Shown: positions 1 to 9,119, counted from the first letter of the stretch. The stretch: DNA of 64,000 nucleotides from Rarobacter incanus (GCF_006715765.1 NZ_VFNV01000001.1:1612001-1676000), one strand, 5' to 3'. The notes: generated by a model not told the origin, from the letters alone. Made by a program: numbers and translations.

Positions 1-285
1 GGCCAAAACCGCGCCCAGGGCTTCTTGGCCCGCTGCGGTGATGGTGTAGACGATGCGCGCCCGCTTCGCGGACAGGGCGTGCGGCTTTGCGTCAGAGGCT
101 TCCGAGCCGACGATCAGGCCCCGTCCCGCCATCGTTTTCAGGCACGGATACAAGGATCCGTAGCTGAAGGCGCGGAAGGAGCCAAGAACCAAATTGAGCC
201 GTTTACGCAGTTCGTAGCCGTGCAGCGGTGAATCCGCGAGGAGGCCGAGAATCGCAGTCTCGAGTGTCGCTGAGCGACTGCGCAC
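1..285 (-). CDS. PadR family transcriptional regulator (C-terminus outside window)
   Basis: The first 95 codons of a PadR-type winged-helix regulator are present; the gene runs off the left edge. The product starts VRSRSATLETAILGLL, followed by LHGYELRKRL, the PadR helix-turn-helix region, then GSLYPCLKTMAGRGLI and YTITAAGQEAL, the wing. I chose the GTG start at 285 because GAAGGAGG lies just upstream of it on the minus strand. A perfect palindrome with ATGT/ACAT ends sits 65 bp upstream and is the likely operator, so the protein probably represses itself. The ligand is unknown. In mycobacteria a PadR gene lies at the same place beside ponA and the rpsF operon. Confidence 0.88.
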   Translation of the reverse strand, partial: MRSRSATLETAILGLLADSPLHGYELRKRLNLVLGSFRAFSYGSLYPCLKTMAGRGLIVGSEASDAKPHALSAKRARIVYTITAAGQEALGAVLA

Positions 286-349
286 GGTTGCCTCCTTCGG
301 TGAGGTCGGGGAATGGAAACGTTTGGACTCGTCCGACAATACACCACTT

Positions 350-370
350 GATGTATCGGTTCGATACATC
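350..370. promoter_or_regulatory. Palindromic operator, likely PadR site
   Basis: A perfect 9+3+9 inverted repeat, core ATGTATCG-GTT-CGATACAT, lies between the padR start and the PBP gene. PadR-family proteins are known to bind dyads ending in ATGT and ACAT, which matches. The site could control padR, the PBP gene, or both. Confidence 0.6.
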
Positions 371-437
371 GATTGATTCGGTGTGTTCGATAGGTTGATT
401 TGTTCGTTCAGCGGGTTGATCGCGGACGAGGCCCCCT

Positions 438-453
438 GGTGACGCGGGTCACC
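438..453. promoter_or_regulatory. Inverted repeat GGTGAC-N4-GTCACC
   Basis: A perfect 6+4+6 inverted repeat in the 356-bp spacer between padR and the PBP gene. The size fits a dimeric repressor site, but I do not recognise the regulator. It lies about 190 bp upstream of the PBP start, so it may belong to the PBP promoter. It could also be chance in GC-rich DNA. Confidence 0.25.
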
Positions 454-533
454 TCGCACGCACCAGAGCGCGTCAGACCGTGAAGATTTTGCGAAGCCCC
501 CGCGTGAACCCCGCAAAACCTTTGCCGCCGAGC

Positions 534-542
534 TGTGGATAA
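534..542 (-). promoter_or_regulatory. Perfect DnaA box (TGTGGATAA)
   Basis: TGTGGATAA is the exact reverse complement of the consensus DnaA box TTATCCACA. It stands about 100 bp upstream of the PBP gene. A single box is weak evidence alone, but the locus type lies near oriC in actinobacteria and near-consensus boxes recur upstream of dnaB at 7.3–7.5 kb. Confidence 0.4.
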
Positions 543-641
543 CCTGTCGATCATTGGCGCAACCGCGTAGTGTCAGCATGGTCTTACTTAAGGCTTGCAG
601 TACGACCTGTGCGCGTCCTGTGGCAGGGGACGGTCAAAGAC

Positions 642-3314
642 ATGGAAGAAGGCATACCAGTGGCAGATGCACCCGGAAACGGGCCGCGCCGCGTGTCGGC
701 GCGGTCAAAGACGGGCGGCCAACCGTGGCGACCCACGGGGGGTGCGCAGCAGCCCGCCGCCTCCGGTGCTACCGCGCCACGCACGACTACGCGCACTGCC
801 CCGGCGGCGTTCGCCGCGCAGACCCCCAAGCTCAAGGGTCGCGCCAAGCGGAAATATCTGCGCCAGCAATACGGGCGCTTCAACTATCCGCGCAAGCAAT
901 ACTCCGGCATCCACCGGTGGCTGCCGAGCTGGCGGTTCATCGTGGGCGTGTGCGTGTTCTTTGGGGTCCTGGGCGTCGCAGGGATCGTGGTCGCCTATCA
1001 GATGGTGAAGATACCCAACGCGGAGCAGTTCGCGACCGCGCAAAAGACCACGGTGTATTACGCCGGCGGCAAGAGCGTCATGGGCGAATTTGCGACGCAG
1101 GACCGCGTTTTGGTCGACGGGTCCACGCTGCCCGAATACGTCGGACACGCATTTGTCGCCGCCGAAGACCGCAGCTTTTACCAGAACAATGGCATCTCGC
1201 TGCCGGGCATGACGCGGGCGTTTGTCAACAATATCCGCGGCGGCGCGCGGCAGGGCGGTTCAACTATCACCCAGCAGTATGCGGAACGGTACTACCTGGG
1301 GGAAACAAAGACGTACACCGGCAAGGTCAAAGAGGCCTTCTTGGCCGTCAAGCTCGCCCAGCACCAGGACAAGGCGGAAATCCTGTCCAACTACATGAAC
1401 ACGATCTACTTGGGCAGGGGAACCTACGGGATTCAAAGCGCAGCGCGGAAGTACTTCGGGGTCGACGCCAAAGATCTATCGATCGCGCAGGCCGCGCTCA
1501 TCGCGGGGATCGTGCCGAGCCCCTCGAATTGGGACCCGCGGGTGAACCCCGACAAGGCCGAACAGCGGTGGAATTACGTGCTGGACGGGATGGAACAGCT
1601 GGGCTTCTTGACGGCCGCGCAGCGGGCGGATCTGACCATGCCCGAGACCATCGAGTACAAGCGATCCGACACCTACGGCGGGACCAAGGGGTACCTGCTG
1701 GAGATGGTACGGTCCGAATTGGTTGCCACAGGTCAATTTACGGAGGATGACCTGGACACCGGCGGATACGTGATCACAACGACCATCGACAAGTCGATGC
1801 AGGCCGACATGGTGGCCACCGTCAAGGCGATGCCGGACGACAAACCGAAGCGTTTGCGGGCAGCCATGGTGACCATCGATCCCGAGACCGGTGGGATCAA
1901 GGCTCTTTACGGCGGGCCGAACTACCTCAAGCAGCAGTTCAACAACTCCACGCAGGGAATGGCGCAGGCGGGCTCCACCTTCAAGCCGTTCGCGTTGCTC
2001 GCGGCGGTCAGCGATGGCGTATCGGTGACGAATAAGTACTTCAACGGCCGCAATTCGGTGACGATTGACGGCTTCGATCGGCCCGTCGTTAACTTTGGCG
2101 GGGCTAGCTACGGGTACGTCAACCTCATGCGGGCGACGGCCCTGTCGATCAACACCGCATACGCCGCCCTCAACGTCGAAATCGGTCCGGAAAAAACGAT
2201 GCAGGCCGCCATCGACGCGGGGATACCGAAGGCGACGACCGGACTCAACGATCTGCCCAGCAACGTCCTAGGTACCGCCTCGGTACACCCGGTTGACCTG
2301 GCCAACGCCTACGCCACGATTGCAGCCGGTGGCATCTACCGCAAGGCGCACATCGTTGCGAGCGTGAAGCAAAACTCCACCGATGAAGTCGAATACAAGG
2401 TCGCGACCAAGGGTAAGCGAGTCTTTGACGAGGACGTCACCTCAACCGTTGCGAACGCCATGGCCGGCGTCGTCGAATGGGGAAGCGGGAAGACCGCTAG
2501 CGAGGTTGGGAGGCCGATCGCGGGGAAGACGGGGACCTCGTCCGATAATAAGTCCGCCTGGTTTGCGGGGTTTGCGCCCAACCTCGCCACCGTCGTTGGG
2601 CTCTATCAGGTCGGCAAGGACGGCAGCGAAGTCTCGATCGACCCGTTCGGCGGGTATTCCGAGATCACCGGTGGATCGGTGCCGGTCGATATGTGGACGG
2701 CGTACATGAAGGAAGCGCTTGCGGACCTGCCCGTGGTCGACCTTCCGGAAATGCCGACCAGCGCCGGTCACAAAGCGGATGACGATTCGCAGGAGCAAGA
2801 CACTGAGACGGATACCAAGGTCGAGGTGCCGTCCGTTGCTGGGGACAGCGCGTCGGCGGCCAAATCCGCGCTGCGCAAGGCCGGCTTCGCCGTGTCGGTT
2901 TCCCATGCGTATTCGGATTCGGTACCCAAGGGAAGCGTCATTTCCACGAGCCCGGGCGGCGGCAAGGCCCTCGCACCGGGCGCGACGGTGAGCATCGTCG
3001 TGTCCAAGGGACCGAAAAAGTCGAGTTCGGATTCCGGAGGCGGCAACGATGGTTCCGCCGGTAACGACAATGCCGGTGGGTCCAATGACGGCGGCTCCGA
3101 TGCAGGCACCGGAAAGGGATCCGATGGCGGCGAAGGCGCGGGCGATGGCGGTCAGGGATCCGGCGCGGGACAGGATGGCGGAAGCGGTGCGGGTGACGCG
3201 GGATCCGGATCCGGCACGGGCGGCAACTCCGGTTCCGGGAACGGCGCCGGTGGCTCGGCCGGATCCGGCGCCGGCGCCGGTGGTTCGGATAGCGGTGCGG
3301 GTGCCAATCCCTAA
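642..3314 (+). CDS. Bifunctional penicillin-binding protein, class A, with PASTA domain
   Basis: Peptidoglycan glycosyltransferase and transpeptidase of the cell-wall synthesis machinery, ponA1-like. About 890 residues. A basic cytoplasmic N-terminus is followed by one membrane segment (WRFIVGVCVFFGVLGVAGIV). The GT51 domain shows EDRSFYQNNG, with Asn where many families have His (also seen in mycobacterial PonA1), then QGGSTITQQY. The transpeptidase domain carries all three motifs: STFK (AGSTFKPF), SIN (ALSINTAY) and KTGT (AGKTGTSSDNKSAW). One PASTA domain (VPSVAGDSASAAKSAL onward) precedes a long Gly/Ser/Asp-rich tail. Start uncertain: ATG 642 has a weak AGGGGA upstream, while GTG 660 has AGAAGG at better spacing. 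It sits upstream of the rpsF operon, as in other actinobacteria. Confidence 0.93.
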   Translation: MEEGIPVADAPGNGPRRVSARSKTGGQPWRPTGGAQQPAASGATAPRTTTRTAPAAFAAQTPKLKGRAKRKYLRQQYGRFNYPRKQYSGIHRWLPSWRFIVGVCVFFGVLGVAGIVVAYQMVKIPNAEQFATAQKTTVYYAGGKSVMGEFATQDRVLVDGSTLPEYVGHAFVAAEDRSFYQNNGISLPGMTRAFVNNIRGGARQGGSTITQQYAERYYLGETKTYTGKVKEAFLAVKLAQHQDKAEILSNYMNTIYLGRGTYGIQSAARKYFGVDAKDLSIAQAALIAGIVPSPSNWDPRVNPDKAEQRWNYVLDGMEQLGFLTAAQRADLTMPETIEYKRSDTYGGTKGYLLEMVRSELVATGQFTEDDLDTGGYVITTTIDKSMQADMVATVKAMPDDKPKRLRAAMVTIDPETGGIKALYGGPNYLKQQFNNSTQGMAQAGSTFKPFALLAAVSDGVSVTNKYFNGRNSVTIDGFDRPVVNFGGASYGYVNLMRATALSINTAYAALNVEIGPEKTMQAAIDAGIPKATTGLNDLPSNVLGTASVHPVDLANAYATIAAGGIYRKAHIVASVKQNSTDEVEYKVATKGKRVFDEDVTSTVANAMAGVVEWGSGKTASEVGRPIAGKTGTSSDNKSAWFAGFAPNLATVVGLYQVGKDGSEVSIDPFGGYSEITGGSVPVDMWTAYMKEALADLPVVDLPEMPTSAGHKADDDSQEQDTETDTKVEVPSVAGDSASAAKSALRKAGFAVSVSHAYSDSVPKGSVISTSPGGGKALAPGATVSIVVSKGPKKSSSDSGGGNDGSAGNDNAGGSNDGGSDAGTGKGSDGGEGAGDGGQGSGAGQDGGSGAGDAGSGSGTGGNSGSGNGAGGSAGSGAGAGGSDSGAGANP

Positions 3315-3540
3315 AGGCGCGGCTACTCCAAACCGGTCGAGGCGGTCACCGGCCTCGCGGTGCGGGTGCCAACCCCTCCAGACGCGATTGCGTGGAGCGA
3401 AAGCGCCGTGGTGATGATAAAATGAACGACTGTCGTGTGTCTGTTTCGCGCCAAAAGGGCTCGAGGCAGACCACGGCGACGCGTCAATACCCTCCTGTCA
3501 CGGAAATACCGTGGCCGTAGAGTCCATAGGAGGTGGGTTA

Positions 3541-3834
3541 GTGAGCCTGCGTCAATACGAAATCATGCTGATCCTCGACCCCAGTGTCGAGGAGCGCACC
3601 GTTGCTCCATCGCTCGACAAGTACCTGTCAGTGGTTCCGAAGGAAGGTGGCACCGTCGACGCGATCGACATCTGGGGCCGCCGTCGTTTGGCATTCGACA
3701 TCAAGAAGAAGTCCGAGGGCATCTACGCCGTCATCGACTTCACCGCAACCCCCGCAACGGCCAAGGAGTTGGACCGCCAGCTCGGACTCAACGAGTCCGT
3801 TCTGCGCACAAAGATCCTTCGCCGCGAGGCCTGA
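3541..3834 (+). CDS. rpsF: 30S ribosomal protein S6
   Basis: S6 of the small ribosomal subunit, which pairs with S18. The 97-residue product starts [18 protein letters not shown] and contains [19 protein letters not shown], typical S6 sequence. I chose GTG 3541 rather than an upstream in-frame GTG because AGGAGG lies directly before it. First gene of an rpsF–ssb–rpsR–rplI operon with short spacers and a single strong terminator after rplI. Confidence 0.97.
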   Translation: MSLRQYEIMLILDPSVEERTVAPSLDKYLSVVPKEGGTVDAIDIWGRRRLAFDIKKKSEGIYAVIDFTATPATAKELDRQLGLNESVLRTKILRREA

Positions 3835-3892
3835 TTCCGCTAGTTCCCCCGAGTAGCGCGATCGAGCGCTGCCGCATCCTCAAGGAGGATTC

Positions 3893-4411
3893 ATGGCCGG
3901 TGACACGATCATCACGGTCGTTGGCAACCTGACCGCCGACCCGGAGTTGCGTTTTACGCCATCCGGCGCGGCCGTTGCCAATTTCACCATCGCGTCGACC
4001 CCGCGAGTTTTCGACCGTCAAAACAACGAATGGCGTGATGGGGAAACCCTGTTTCTACGCTGCTCGCTGTGGCGCGAGGCTGCCGAAAATGCAGCCGAAT
4101 CGCTGAGCAAGGGAGCCCGGGTCATCGCTCAGGGCCGCCTGACGCAGCGGAGCTTCGAGACCCGGGAGGGTGAGAAGCGCACGGTTGTGGAATTGCAGGT
4201 GGATGAGATCGGGCCGTCGCTGCGCAATGCGACGGCCAAGGTCACCCGCGCCCAGCGCGGTGGTGGCGGTGGCGGCTACTCGTCCGGTGGCGGGTTCGGT
4301 GGTTCTGCGGGTGGCGGGTTCGGCGGCAGCGCCGCACCGGCCGACGACCCGTGGGGTTCCGCCAGCCCGGCCTCGTCCACCAGCGGAATTGATGACGAGC
4401 CGCCTTTCTAG
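3893..4411 (+). CDS. ssb: Single-stranded DNA-binding protein
   Basis: SSB binds single-stranded DNA during replication and repair. The OB fold occupies about residues 1–115 ([20 protein letters not shown], then [20 protein letters not shown]). A Gly/Ser-rich flexible linker follows. The protein ends in the acidic tip DDEPPF that recruits partner enzymes. AAGGAGG precedes the ATG. At 172 residues it is normal length. Second gene of the S6–S18 operon, its conserved position in actinobacteria. Confidence 0.97.
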   Translation: MAGDTIITVVGNLTADPELRFTPSGAAVANFTIASTPRVFDRQNNEWRDGETLFLRCSLWREAAENAAESLSKGARVIAQGRLTQRSFETREGEKRTVVELQVDEIGPSLRNATAKVTRAQRGGGGGGYSSGGGFGGSAGGGFGGSAAPADDPWGSASPASSTSGIDDEPPF

Positions 4412-4502
4412 GCAGCTCAGCTAGGACGCCCCCGGGACGTTCACCCTCACTTTTGTTGCCGGCTCGCCGGCAACTCCATCTTGATTTGAAGGAGCATTAA
4501 CG

Positions 4503-4739
4503 ATGGCAAAGCCCGTCGTGCGTAAGCCGAAGAAGAAGTCCAACCCGCTCAAGAGCGCCAAGGTCGACGTCGTCGACTACAAGGACACCGTCTTGCTGCG
4601 GAAATTCATCTCCGACCGCGGAAAGATCCGCGCTCGTCGCGTCACTGGCGTCACCGTCCAGGAGCAGCGTCAAATTGCCCGTGCCGTCAAGAACGCCCGC
4701 GAGATGGCCCTGCTGCCGTACTCGTCCTCGGCGCGCTGA
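4503..4739 (+). CDS. rpsR: 30S ribosomal protein S18 (cysteine-free form)
   Basis: S18 of the small subunit, 78 residues, identified by [20 protein letters not shown] and [16 protein letters not shown]. The N-terminus ([19 protein letters not shown]) has no CxxC motif, so this is the zinc-independent type. Mycobacterial rpsR1 at the same locus has the cysteines, while Micrococcales such as Arthrobacter have a Cys-free protein here, which helps place the organism. GAAGGAG precedes the ATG. Confidence 0.96.
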   Translation: MAKPVVRKPKKKSNPLKSAKVDVVDYKDTVLLRKFISDRGKIRARRVTGVTVQEQRQIARAVKNAREMALLPYSSSAR

Positions 4740-4763
4740 TTCTAAGGACTAGGAGATAGCACC

Positions 4764-5213
4764 ATGGCAAAGTTGATTCTTACTCATGAGGTGACCGGCC
4801 TGGGCGAGCCCGGAGACGTCGTCGACGTCAAGGACGGTTACGCCCGTAACTTCCTGATCCCGCGCAAGCTCGCGACGCCCTGGACCAAGGGAGCGGAATC
4901 GCAGGTTTCAGCGATCCGTAAGGCCCGCAAGGCCCGTGAGATCGCGAGCCTTGAGGACGCGCGCGCCGCTCGCGACTCGCTCCAGGCGAAGTCGTTCGTT
5001 CTGACCGTCAAGGCCGGTCCGAGCGGCCGCCTGTTCGGTGCCGTTACGACCGCCGAGATCGCTCAGGCCATTGCGGCAAATGGTCCGCAGGTCGACAAGC
5101 GGAAGATCGAGGTCTCGCAGCCGATCCGCAATGTGGGCGACCACGCCGTTTCGGTTCGCTTGCACCCCGAGGTAGCAGCCAAGGTCAACGTCAAGGTTGT
5201 TGCTGCAAAGTAG
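4764..5213 (+). CDS. rplI: 50S ribosomal protein L9
   Basis: L9 of the large subunit; it binds 23S rRNA near the L1 stalk. The 149-residue product starts [20 protein letters not shown] and has the signature [15 protein letters not shown]. The C-terminal domain ends [18 protein letters not shown]. Full length. Last gene of the rpsF operon, followed 11 bp later by a 19-bp perfect hairpin. Confidence 0.97.
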   Translation: MAKLILTHEVTGLGEPGDVVDVKDGYARNFLIPRKLATPWTKGAESQVSAIRKARKAREIASLEDARAARDSLQAKSFVLTVKAGPSGRLFGAVTTAEIAQAIAANGPQVDKRKIEVSQPIRNVGDHAVSVRLHPEVAAKVNVKVVAAK

Positions 5214-5224
5214 CATCCGAGTTG

Positions 5225-5265
5225 AAACGGGGGGCCGGTCCGCTGGGCGGACCGGCCCCCCGTTT
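5225..5265 (+). terminator. Strong rho-independent terminator after rplI
   Basis: A perfect 19-bp inverted repeat with a 3-base TGG loop; arms run from AAACGGGGGGCC to the mirrored GGCCCCCCGTTT. It begins 11 bp after the rplI stop. Because the arms start with AAAC and end with GTTT it could stop transcription in either direction. Confidence 0.9.
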
Positions 5266-5403
5266 GCGTTGGTCACGGAATGCTTGCGGTGCGCCGGTGG
5301 TTCCGCAGTGAGGCGGTCCGGGCGGTGCAAAGCGGACGCTGCGTTTTGCGCGTGGTGGGATTCGGTCACCGGGCCGGAGCGTTCGGGGCCGATTCGCGAT
5401 CGC

Positions 5404-5736
5404 TCAGGTGCGCGCGCCGAACATGATGACCGCCACGCCAATCAGGCACACTGCCGCGCCGATCACGTCCCAGCGATCCGGACGGAAACCGTCGATCGCC
5501 ATCGCCCACACCAACGAACCGATGACAAAGACCCCGCCGTAGGCGGCCAACACTCGCCCGAAATTGGCGTCGGGCTGCAAGGTCGCTACGAACCCGTAGA
5601 TTCCCAGCGCGATGACCCCCAGGCCCGCAACCCACCACGGCCTGCCCTGGCGCACCGACTGCCACACCAGCCAAGCGCCACCGATTTCACACAGCGCGGC
5701 GATGACGAACAGCAAGACAGTCTTGGCTACAACCAT
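5404..5736 (-). CDS. YnfA/UPF0060 family small membrane protein
   Basis: A 110-residue hydrophobic protein with four predicted membrane segments ([73 protein letters not shown]). The [10 protein letters not shown] and [10 protein letters not shown] sequences are characteristic of the YnfA family, small-multidrug-resistance-like proteins whose physiological role is not settled. It stands alone on the minus strand, convergent with rplI and separated from the MATE gene by a GC-rich tandem repeat. Confidence 0.88.
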   Translation of the reverse strand: MVVAKTVLLFVIAALCEIGGAWLVWQSVRQGRPWWVAGLGVIALGIYGFVATLQPDANFGRVLAAYGGVFVIGSLVWAMAIDGFRPDRWDVIGAAVCLIGVAVIMFGART

Positions 5737-5771
5737 GCGTCCATAGTCGCAGACTCCGCCCGCCGCGTCGT

Positions 5772-5930
5772 GCGGCGGGGTGTGGTTCGGTGTCCGTGGT
5801 TCCGTGGTTCCGTGGTTTCGTGGGTGGCGGGGCGCGGTGCGGGTTCGGTGTCCGTGGTCCCGTGGTTCCGTGGGTGGCGGGGGCGCGGTGCGGGTTCGGT
5901 GTCCGTGGTCCCGTGGACGGCGGGGCGCGT
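5772..5930. repeat. GC-rich tandem repeat, about 51 bp, three imperfect copies
   Basis: Three imperfect copies of a unit containing GGGTTCGGTGTCCGTGG and CCGTGGTTCCGTGGGTGG fill the 3' spacer of the MATE gene, ending 5 bp before its stop codon. Copies two and three differ by only a few bases. No coding function is apparent. Confidence 0.75.
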
Positions 5931-5934
5931 GCGG

Positions 5935-7287
5935 TTAGATCCCCGCCCTCAGCCACGCATCCGTGCGCGCCCGCAGGCCCGTGGTGAGCGCACGTGTTGC
6001 CATGAACCACCCACCGAAGGCGACCCAAAGCCACACGAGAGCATGCGCGTGCGCCGCAGTTAGGGCGCCGACGGCCAGGACCGCGGGCACGTATGCCGCC
6101 AGCGTCAGCAGACCCACCCAGGCCAGGTACCTCCCGTCACCGGCGCCGATCAGCACCCCATCGAGGACAAAGACCCAGCCGGCCATCGGCAGGAACACCG
6201 CGGCGGCAATCAGGGCGGGTGACGTGGCGGCGGCGACGGCGGCCTCGTCCGTGAAAATCCACGGAATGAAGGCCGACGTAGCGGCGATAGCCACGCCGCA
6301 AACCGCCCCCGTGACCACACCCCAGCGGAGCATGATGCGAAGGAGGCGGCGGGCCTCGCGGATGCGGCCGGCGCCGAGTGCGTGGCCGATCAGAGCCTGC
6401 GCGGCGATCGCCAGCGCGTCGAGGGCGTAGGCGATCAGGTTCCATACCGCGGTGACGATCTGGTGGCCGGCCAAAGGGGCTTCGCCCAGCCGCGTCGCGA
6501 CCGCGACCGTAACGATGATGGCCGCCCGCAAGGAGAGCGTGCGAATAAAGAGCGGAACTCCGGAGCGGGCTGCGCCGAGCAGCCCCTGCGGCCGCGGGCG
6601 CAAGGAGACCGCGTGGGCGCGCGAGCGGCGCATGACGATCGCCGCGGCGACCGCGCCCATACCGAGCTGACACGCGGCCGTTCCCAATCCGGACCCGACG
6701 ATCCCGAGCCCGACCCAAAAGACCAACACCACATTGAGCAGCGCGTTTGCCGACGCGCCGACCACCGTCAGGTACAGGGGCGTGCGCGTGTCCTGGAAGC
6801 CGCGCAGCACGCCGGTGGCGGCCAGAACCGCGAGCATGCCGGGGATACCGGCGGCGGAGGCTCGCAGATAGGCCGTGCCGAGCGCCAGGACGCTACCGTG
6901 CGCGCCCAGCGCTCTTAGCAGGTCGGTGGCGGCAAACCCGAGGGCTATTGCGAGCGCGATCCCGAGCGCGAACGACAGCCACAGGCCGTCCACCCCTGCG
7001 CGCAACGCGGCACGTGGATCGCCCGCCCCGATCCGGCGGGCAACCAGCGAGGTCGTGGCGTAGGCGAGAAACACGCACAGCCCGACCACGGTCATGAGGG
7101 CGGTCGAAGCCACCGATAGCGCGGCGAGGGCGTCGGCACCGAGGCGGCCGACGATGGCGGTATCGGCGAGGATGAACAGCGGCTCGGCGACGAGCGCCCC
7201 CAGGGCCGGGACCGCCAACGCGAGGATGCGGCGGGAATCCGCGGGGGTGGTGCGCGGGCCCGCGCCGGGTGAATTCTTGCTCTGCAC
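5935..7287 (-). CDS. MATE family efflux transporter (DinF type)
   Basis: Multidrug/toxic-compound exporter of the MATE family. 450 residues with about 12 membrane segments, the usual size. The N-terminal region has the family pattern LAVPALGALVAEPLFILADT followed by AIVGRLGADALAALSVAST, and the second half begins RTLSLRAAIIVTVAVATRLG. The P-A-x3-L-V-A-E-P-L-F-x-L-x-D motif is characteristic of the DinF subgroup. The substrate cannot be read from sequence. Its 3' spacer holds a tandem repeat; its 5' region is the 399-bp spacer shared with dnaB. Confidence 0.92.
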   Translation of the reverse strand: MQSKNSPGAGPRTTPADSRRILALAVPALGALVAEPLFILADTAIVGRLGADALAALSVASTALMTVVGLCVFLAYATTSLVARRIGAGDPRAALRAGVDGLWLSFALGIALAIALGFAATDLLRALGAHGSVLALGTAYLRASAAGIPGMLAVLAATGVLRGFQDTRTPLYLTVVGASANALLNVVLVFWVGLGIVGSGLGTAACQLGMGAVAAAIVMRRSRAHAVSLRPRPQGLLGAARSGVPLFIRTLSLRAAIIVTVAVATRLGEAPLAGHQIVTAVWNLIAYALDALAIAAQALIGHALGAGRIREARRLLRIMLRWGVVTGAVCGVAIAATSAFIPWIFTDEAAVAAATSPALIAAAVFLPMAGWVFVLDGVLIGAGDGRYLAWVGLLTLAAYVPAVLAVGALTAAHAHALVWLWVAFGGWFMATRALTTGLRARTDAWLRAGI

Positions 7288-7298
7288 AGAATTGATTT

Positions 7299-7464
7299 TC
7301 GTCCACAGGCGACGTTGGCGTCATTTCCGGCGAGTCGACGGCGCGTCGGATGCGATCGGGCGGAAAGAACGCTACTTATCCCCATTTCTATCCACAGGTT
7401 GGATGCGTGCGACGTGCATGTATCGGTCAAGTTTCCCCAGGTCTGTTGATAGTGCTGTGGAAAA
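7299..7464. promoter_or_regulatory. Cluster of four near-consensus DnaA boxes upstream of dnaB
   Basis: In the 399-bp spacer between the MATE gene and dnaB there are four 9-mers, each one base from TT(A/G)TCCACA: TCGTCCACA (7299–7307), TTATCCCCA (7376–7384), CTATCCACA (7388–7396) and, on the minus strand, TTTTCCACA (7456–7464). Their density suggests DnaA control of dnaB or DnaA titration, which is inferred. No gene is seen in the spacer. Confidence 0.4.
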
Positions 7465-7686
7465 CCTCGTTGCCGTCGCGTGGCGTAGGGTATATGTTTA
7501 GCCTCGGCGCGGGAACTGGGCGATTATCCGGCACCGTGATTCTTGGCGTTTATGCAGGTGGGAGCCGTGATTCACCCGCAATGACCGCGGCGCCCGGGGC
7601 GGGCGTAAGCGTGGTGCGGTGGGACTGGAAACGCGTCGGCGTACCGCATTTTAGACTGTGAGTGCACTGTGGGTAACGGAGGATTC

Positions 7687-9072
7687 GTGGCGGATTCGGA
7701 GTTTGACGGCGGGTTCGGCGGGCAAGAAGGCGCTGGTCCGGGGCGTGTTCCTCCACAGGACGTAGCGGCCGAACAGTCCGTCCTGGGGTCCATGCTTATC
7801 TCCAAGGACGCCATCGCGGACGTAGTCGAGGAATTGCGGGCCAATGATTTCTACCGGCCGTCTCACGAGACCATCTACGACGCGGTCACCACGCTGTACG
7901 GCCGCGGGGAGCCGGCAGACGCCGTCACGGTCGTCAACGAACTCAACAAGCGCGGCGAACTTGGGCGCGTAGGCGGGGCAACCTACATTCACGACGTGAT
8001 CTCGTCGGTGCCGACGGCGGCCAATGCTGGCTACTACGCGCGCATCGTGCGCGAACGAGCGGTGCTGCGCCGTCTGATCGAGGCGGGTACGCGCATTGTT
8101 CAACTGGGATACGCCGCCGAGGGCGGCGACGTGGAGGATCTGGTCAACAACGCGCAGGCCGAGGTCTACCAGGTGTCGGAGTCGCGCTCCAGCGAGGACT
8201 ACGCGCCGATTGGCGAGATCATCGGCCCGACCTTCGATGAAATCGAGCACAATGCGGCGCGCGGCGAGGGCATGGCGGGAGTTCCGACGGGCTTCGACGA
8301 TCTGGATATCCTAACGAACGGCCTGCATCCGGGACAGATGATTGTGGTCGCGGCCCGGCCCGCCATCGGTAAGTCCACGCTCGGAATCGATATCGCCCGC
8401 TCCGCCGCGATCAAGCATGGGCAAGCGGCCGTTGTCTTTTCGCTGGAAATGAGCCGCAACGAAATCGTCATGCGCCTCCTGGCCGCGGAGACGGAGATAT
8501 CGCTGCAAAAACTGCGCACCGGGCGCGTTGACGCCAACGAATGGAACCGGCTGGCGGCCACGGAGCGGCGGATAGCCGACGCGCCGCTATTCATCGACGA
8601 TTCGCCGAACATGTCGCTGATGGAGATCCGCGCCAAGTGCCGCAGGCTCAAGCAGCGTCACGACCTACGCCTGGTCGTCATCGACTATCTGCAGTTGATG
8701 ACGTCGGGCAAGCGCGTCGAATCACGGCAGCAAGAGGTTTCGGAGTTTTCCCGCGCGCTCAAGCTGCTCGCGAAGGAACTTGAGGTCCCGGTCATCGCCA
8801 TTTCGCAGTTGAACCGCGGGCCGGAGCAACGCACCGATAAGAAACCGCAGATGAGTGACCTGCGCGAATCCGGGTCCATCGAGCAGGATGCGGACATGGT
8901 GATCCTGCTTCACCGCGAGGACGCCTACGAACCGGAGTCACCGCGCGCGGGTGAGGCGGATCTGATCGTGGCGAAGCACCGCAACGGTCCGACGGCAACG
9001 ATTGCCGTCGCGTTCCAGGGCCGGTACTCGCGCTTCGCCAACATGGCACGCGATGCCGCGTTCGGGGGCTAG
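7687..9072 (+). CDS. dnaB: Replicative DNA helicase DnaB
   Basis: Hexameric 5'–3' helicase that unwinds DNA at the replication fork. The N-terminal primase-interacting domain starts PPQDVAAEQSVLGSMLISKD. The RecA-like domain has Walker A ARPAIGKSTLGID, Walker B LRLVVIDYLQLM and the arginine-finger region HRNGPTATIAVAFQGRYSRF. About 461 residues; no intein, unlike many actinobacterial DnaB proteins. I chose GTG 7687 because CGGAGG lies at the same spacing as in ssb; an in-frame GTG at 7669 lacks a site. It follows rplI at a distance, as in other actinobacteria. Confidence 0.97.
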   Translation: MADSEFDGGFGGQEGAGPGRVPPQDVAAEQSVLGSMLISKDAIADVVEELRANDFYRPSHETIYDAVTTLYGRGEPADAVTVVNELNKRGELGRVGGATYIHDVISSVPTAANAGYYARIVRERAVLRRLIEAGTRIVQLGYAAEGGDVEDLVNNAQAEVYQVSESRSSEDYAPIGEIIGPTFDEIEHNAARGEGMAGVPTGFDDLDILTNGLHPGQMIVVAARPAIGKSTLGIDIARSAAIKHGQAAVVFSLEMSRNEIVMRLLAAETEISLQKLRTGRVDANEWNRLAATERRIADAPLFIDDSPNMSLMEIRAKCRRLKQRHDLRLVVIDYLQLMTSGKRVESRQQEVSEFSRALKLLAKELEVPVIAISQLNRGPEQRTDKKPQMSDLRESGSIEQDADMVILLHREDAYEPESPRAGEADLIVAKHRNGPTATIAVAFQGRYSRFANMARDAAFGG

Positions 9073-9119
9073 GCACCCCGCAGGGAATCATTTGGGGCCG
9101 CTCGGCGTTACGCACCTGC

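Noticed and set aside
554-1750. 398-codon plus-strand frame overlapping the PBP gene
   Set aside because: Arg/Gly-rich, no domain, and the overlapping frame encodes clear GT51 and transpeptidase motifs.
7687-9072. Intein in DnaB, frequent in actinobacteria
   Set aside because: Walker A and the conserved helicase motifs are uninterrupted and the length is normal.
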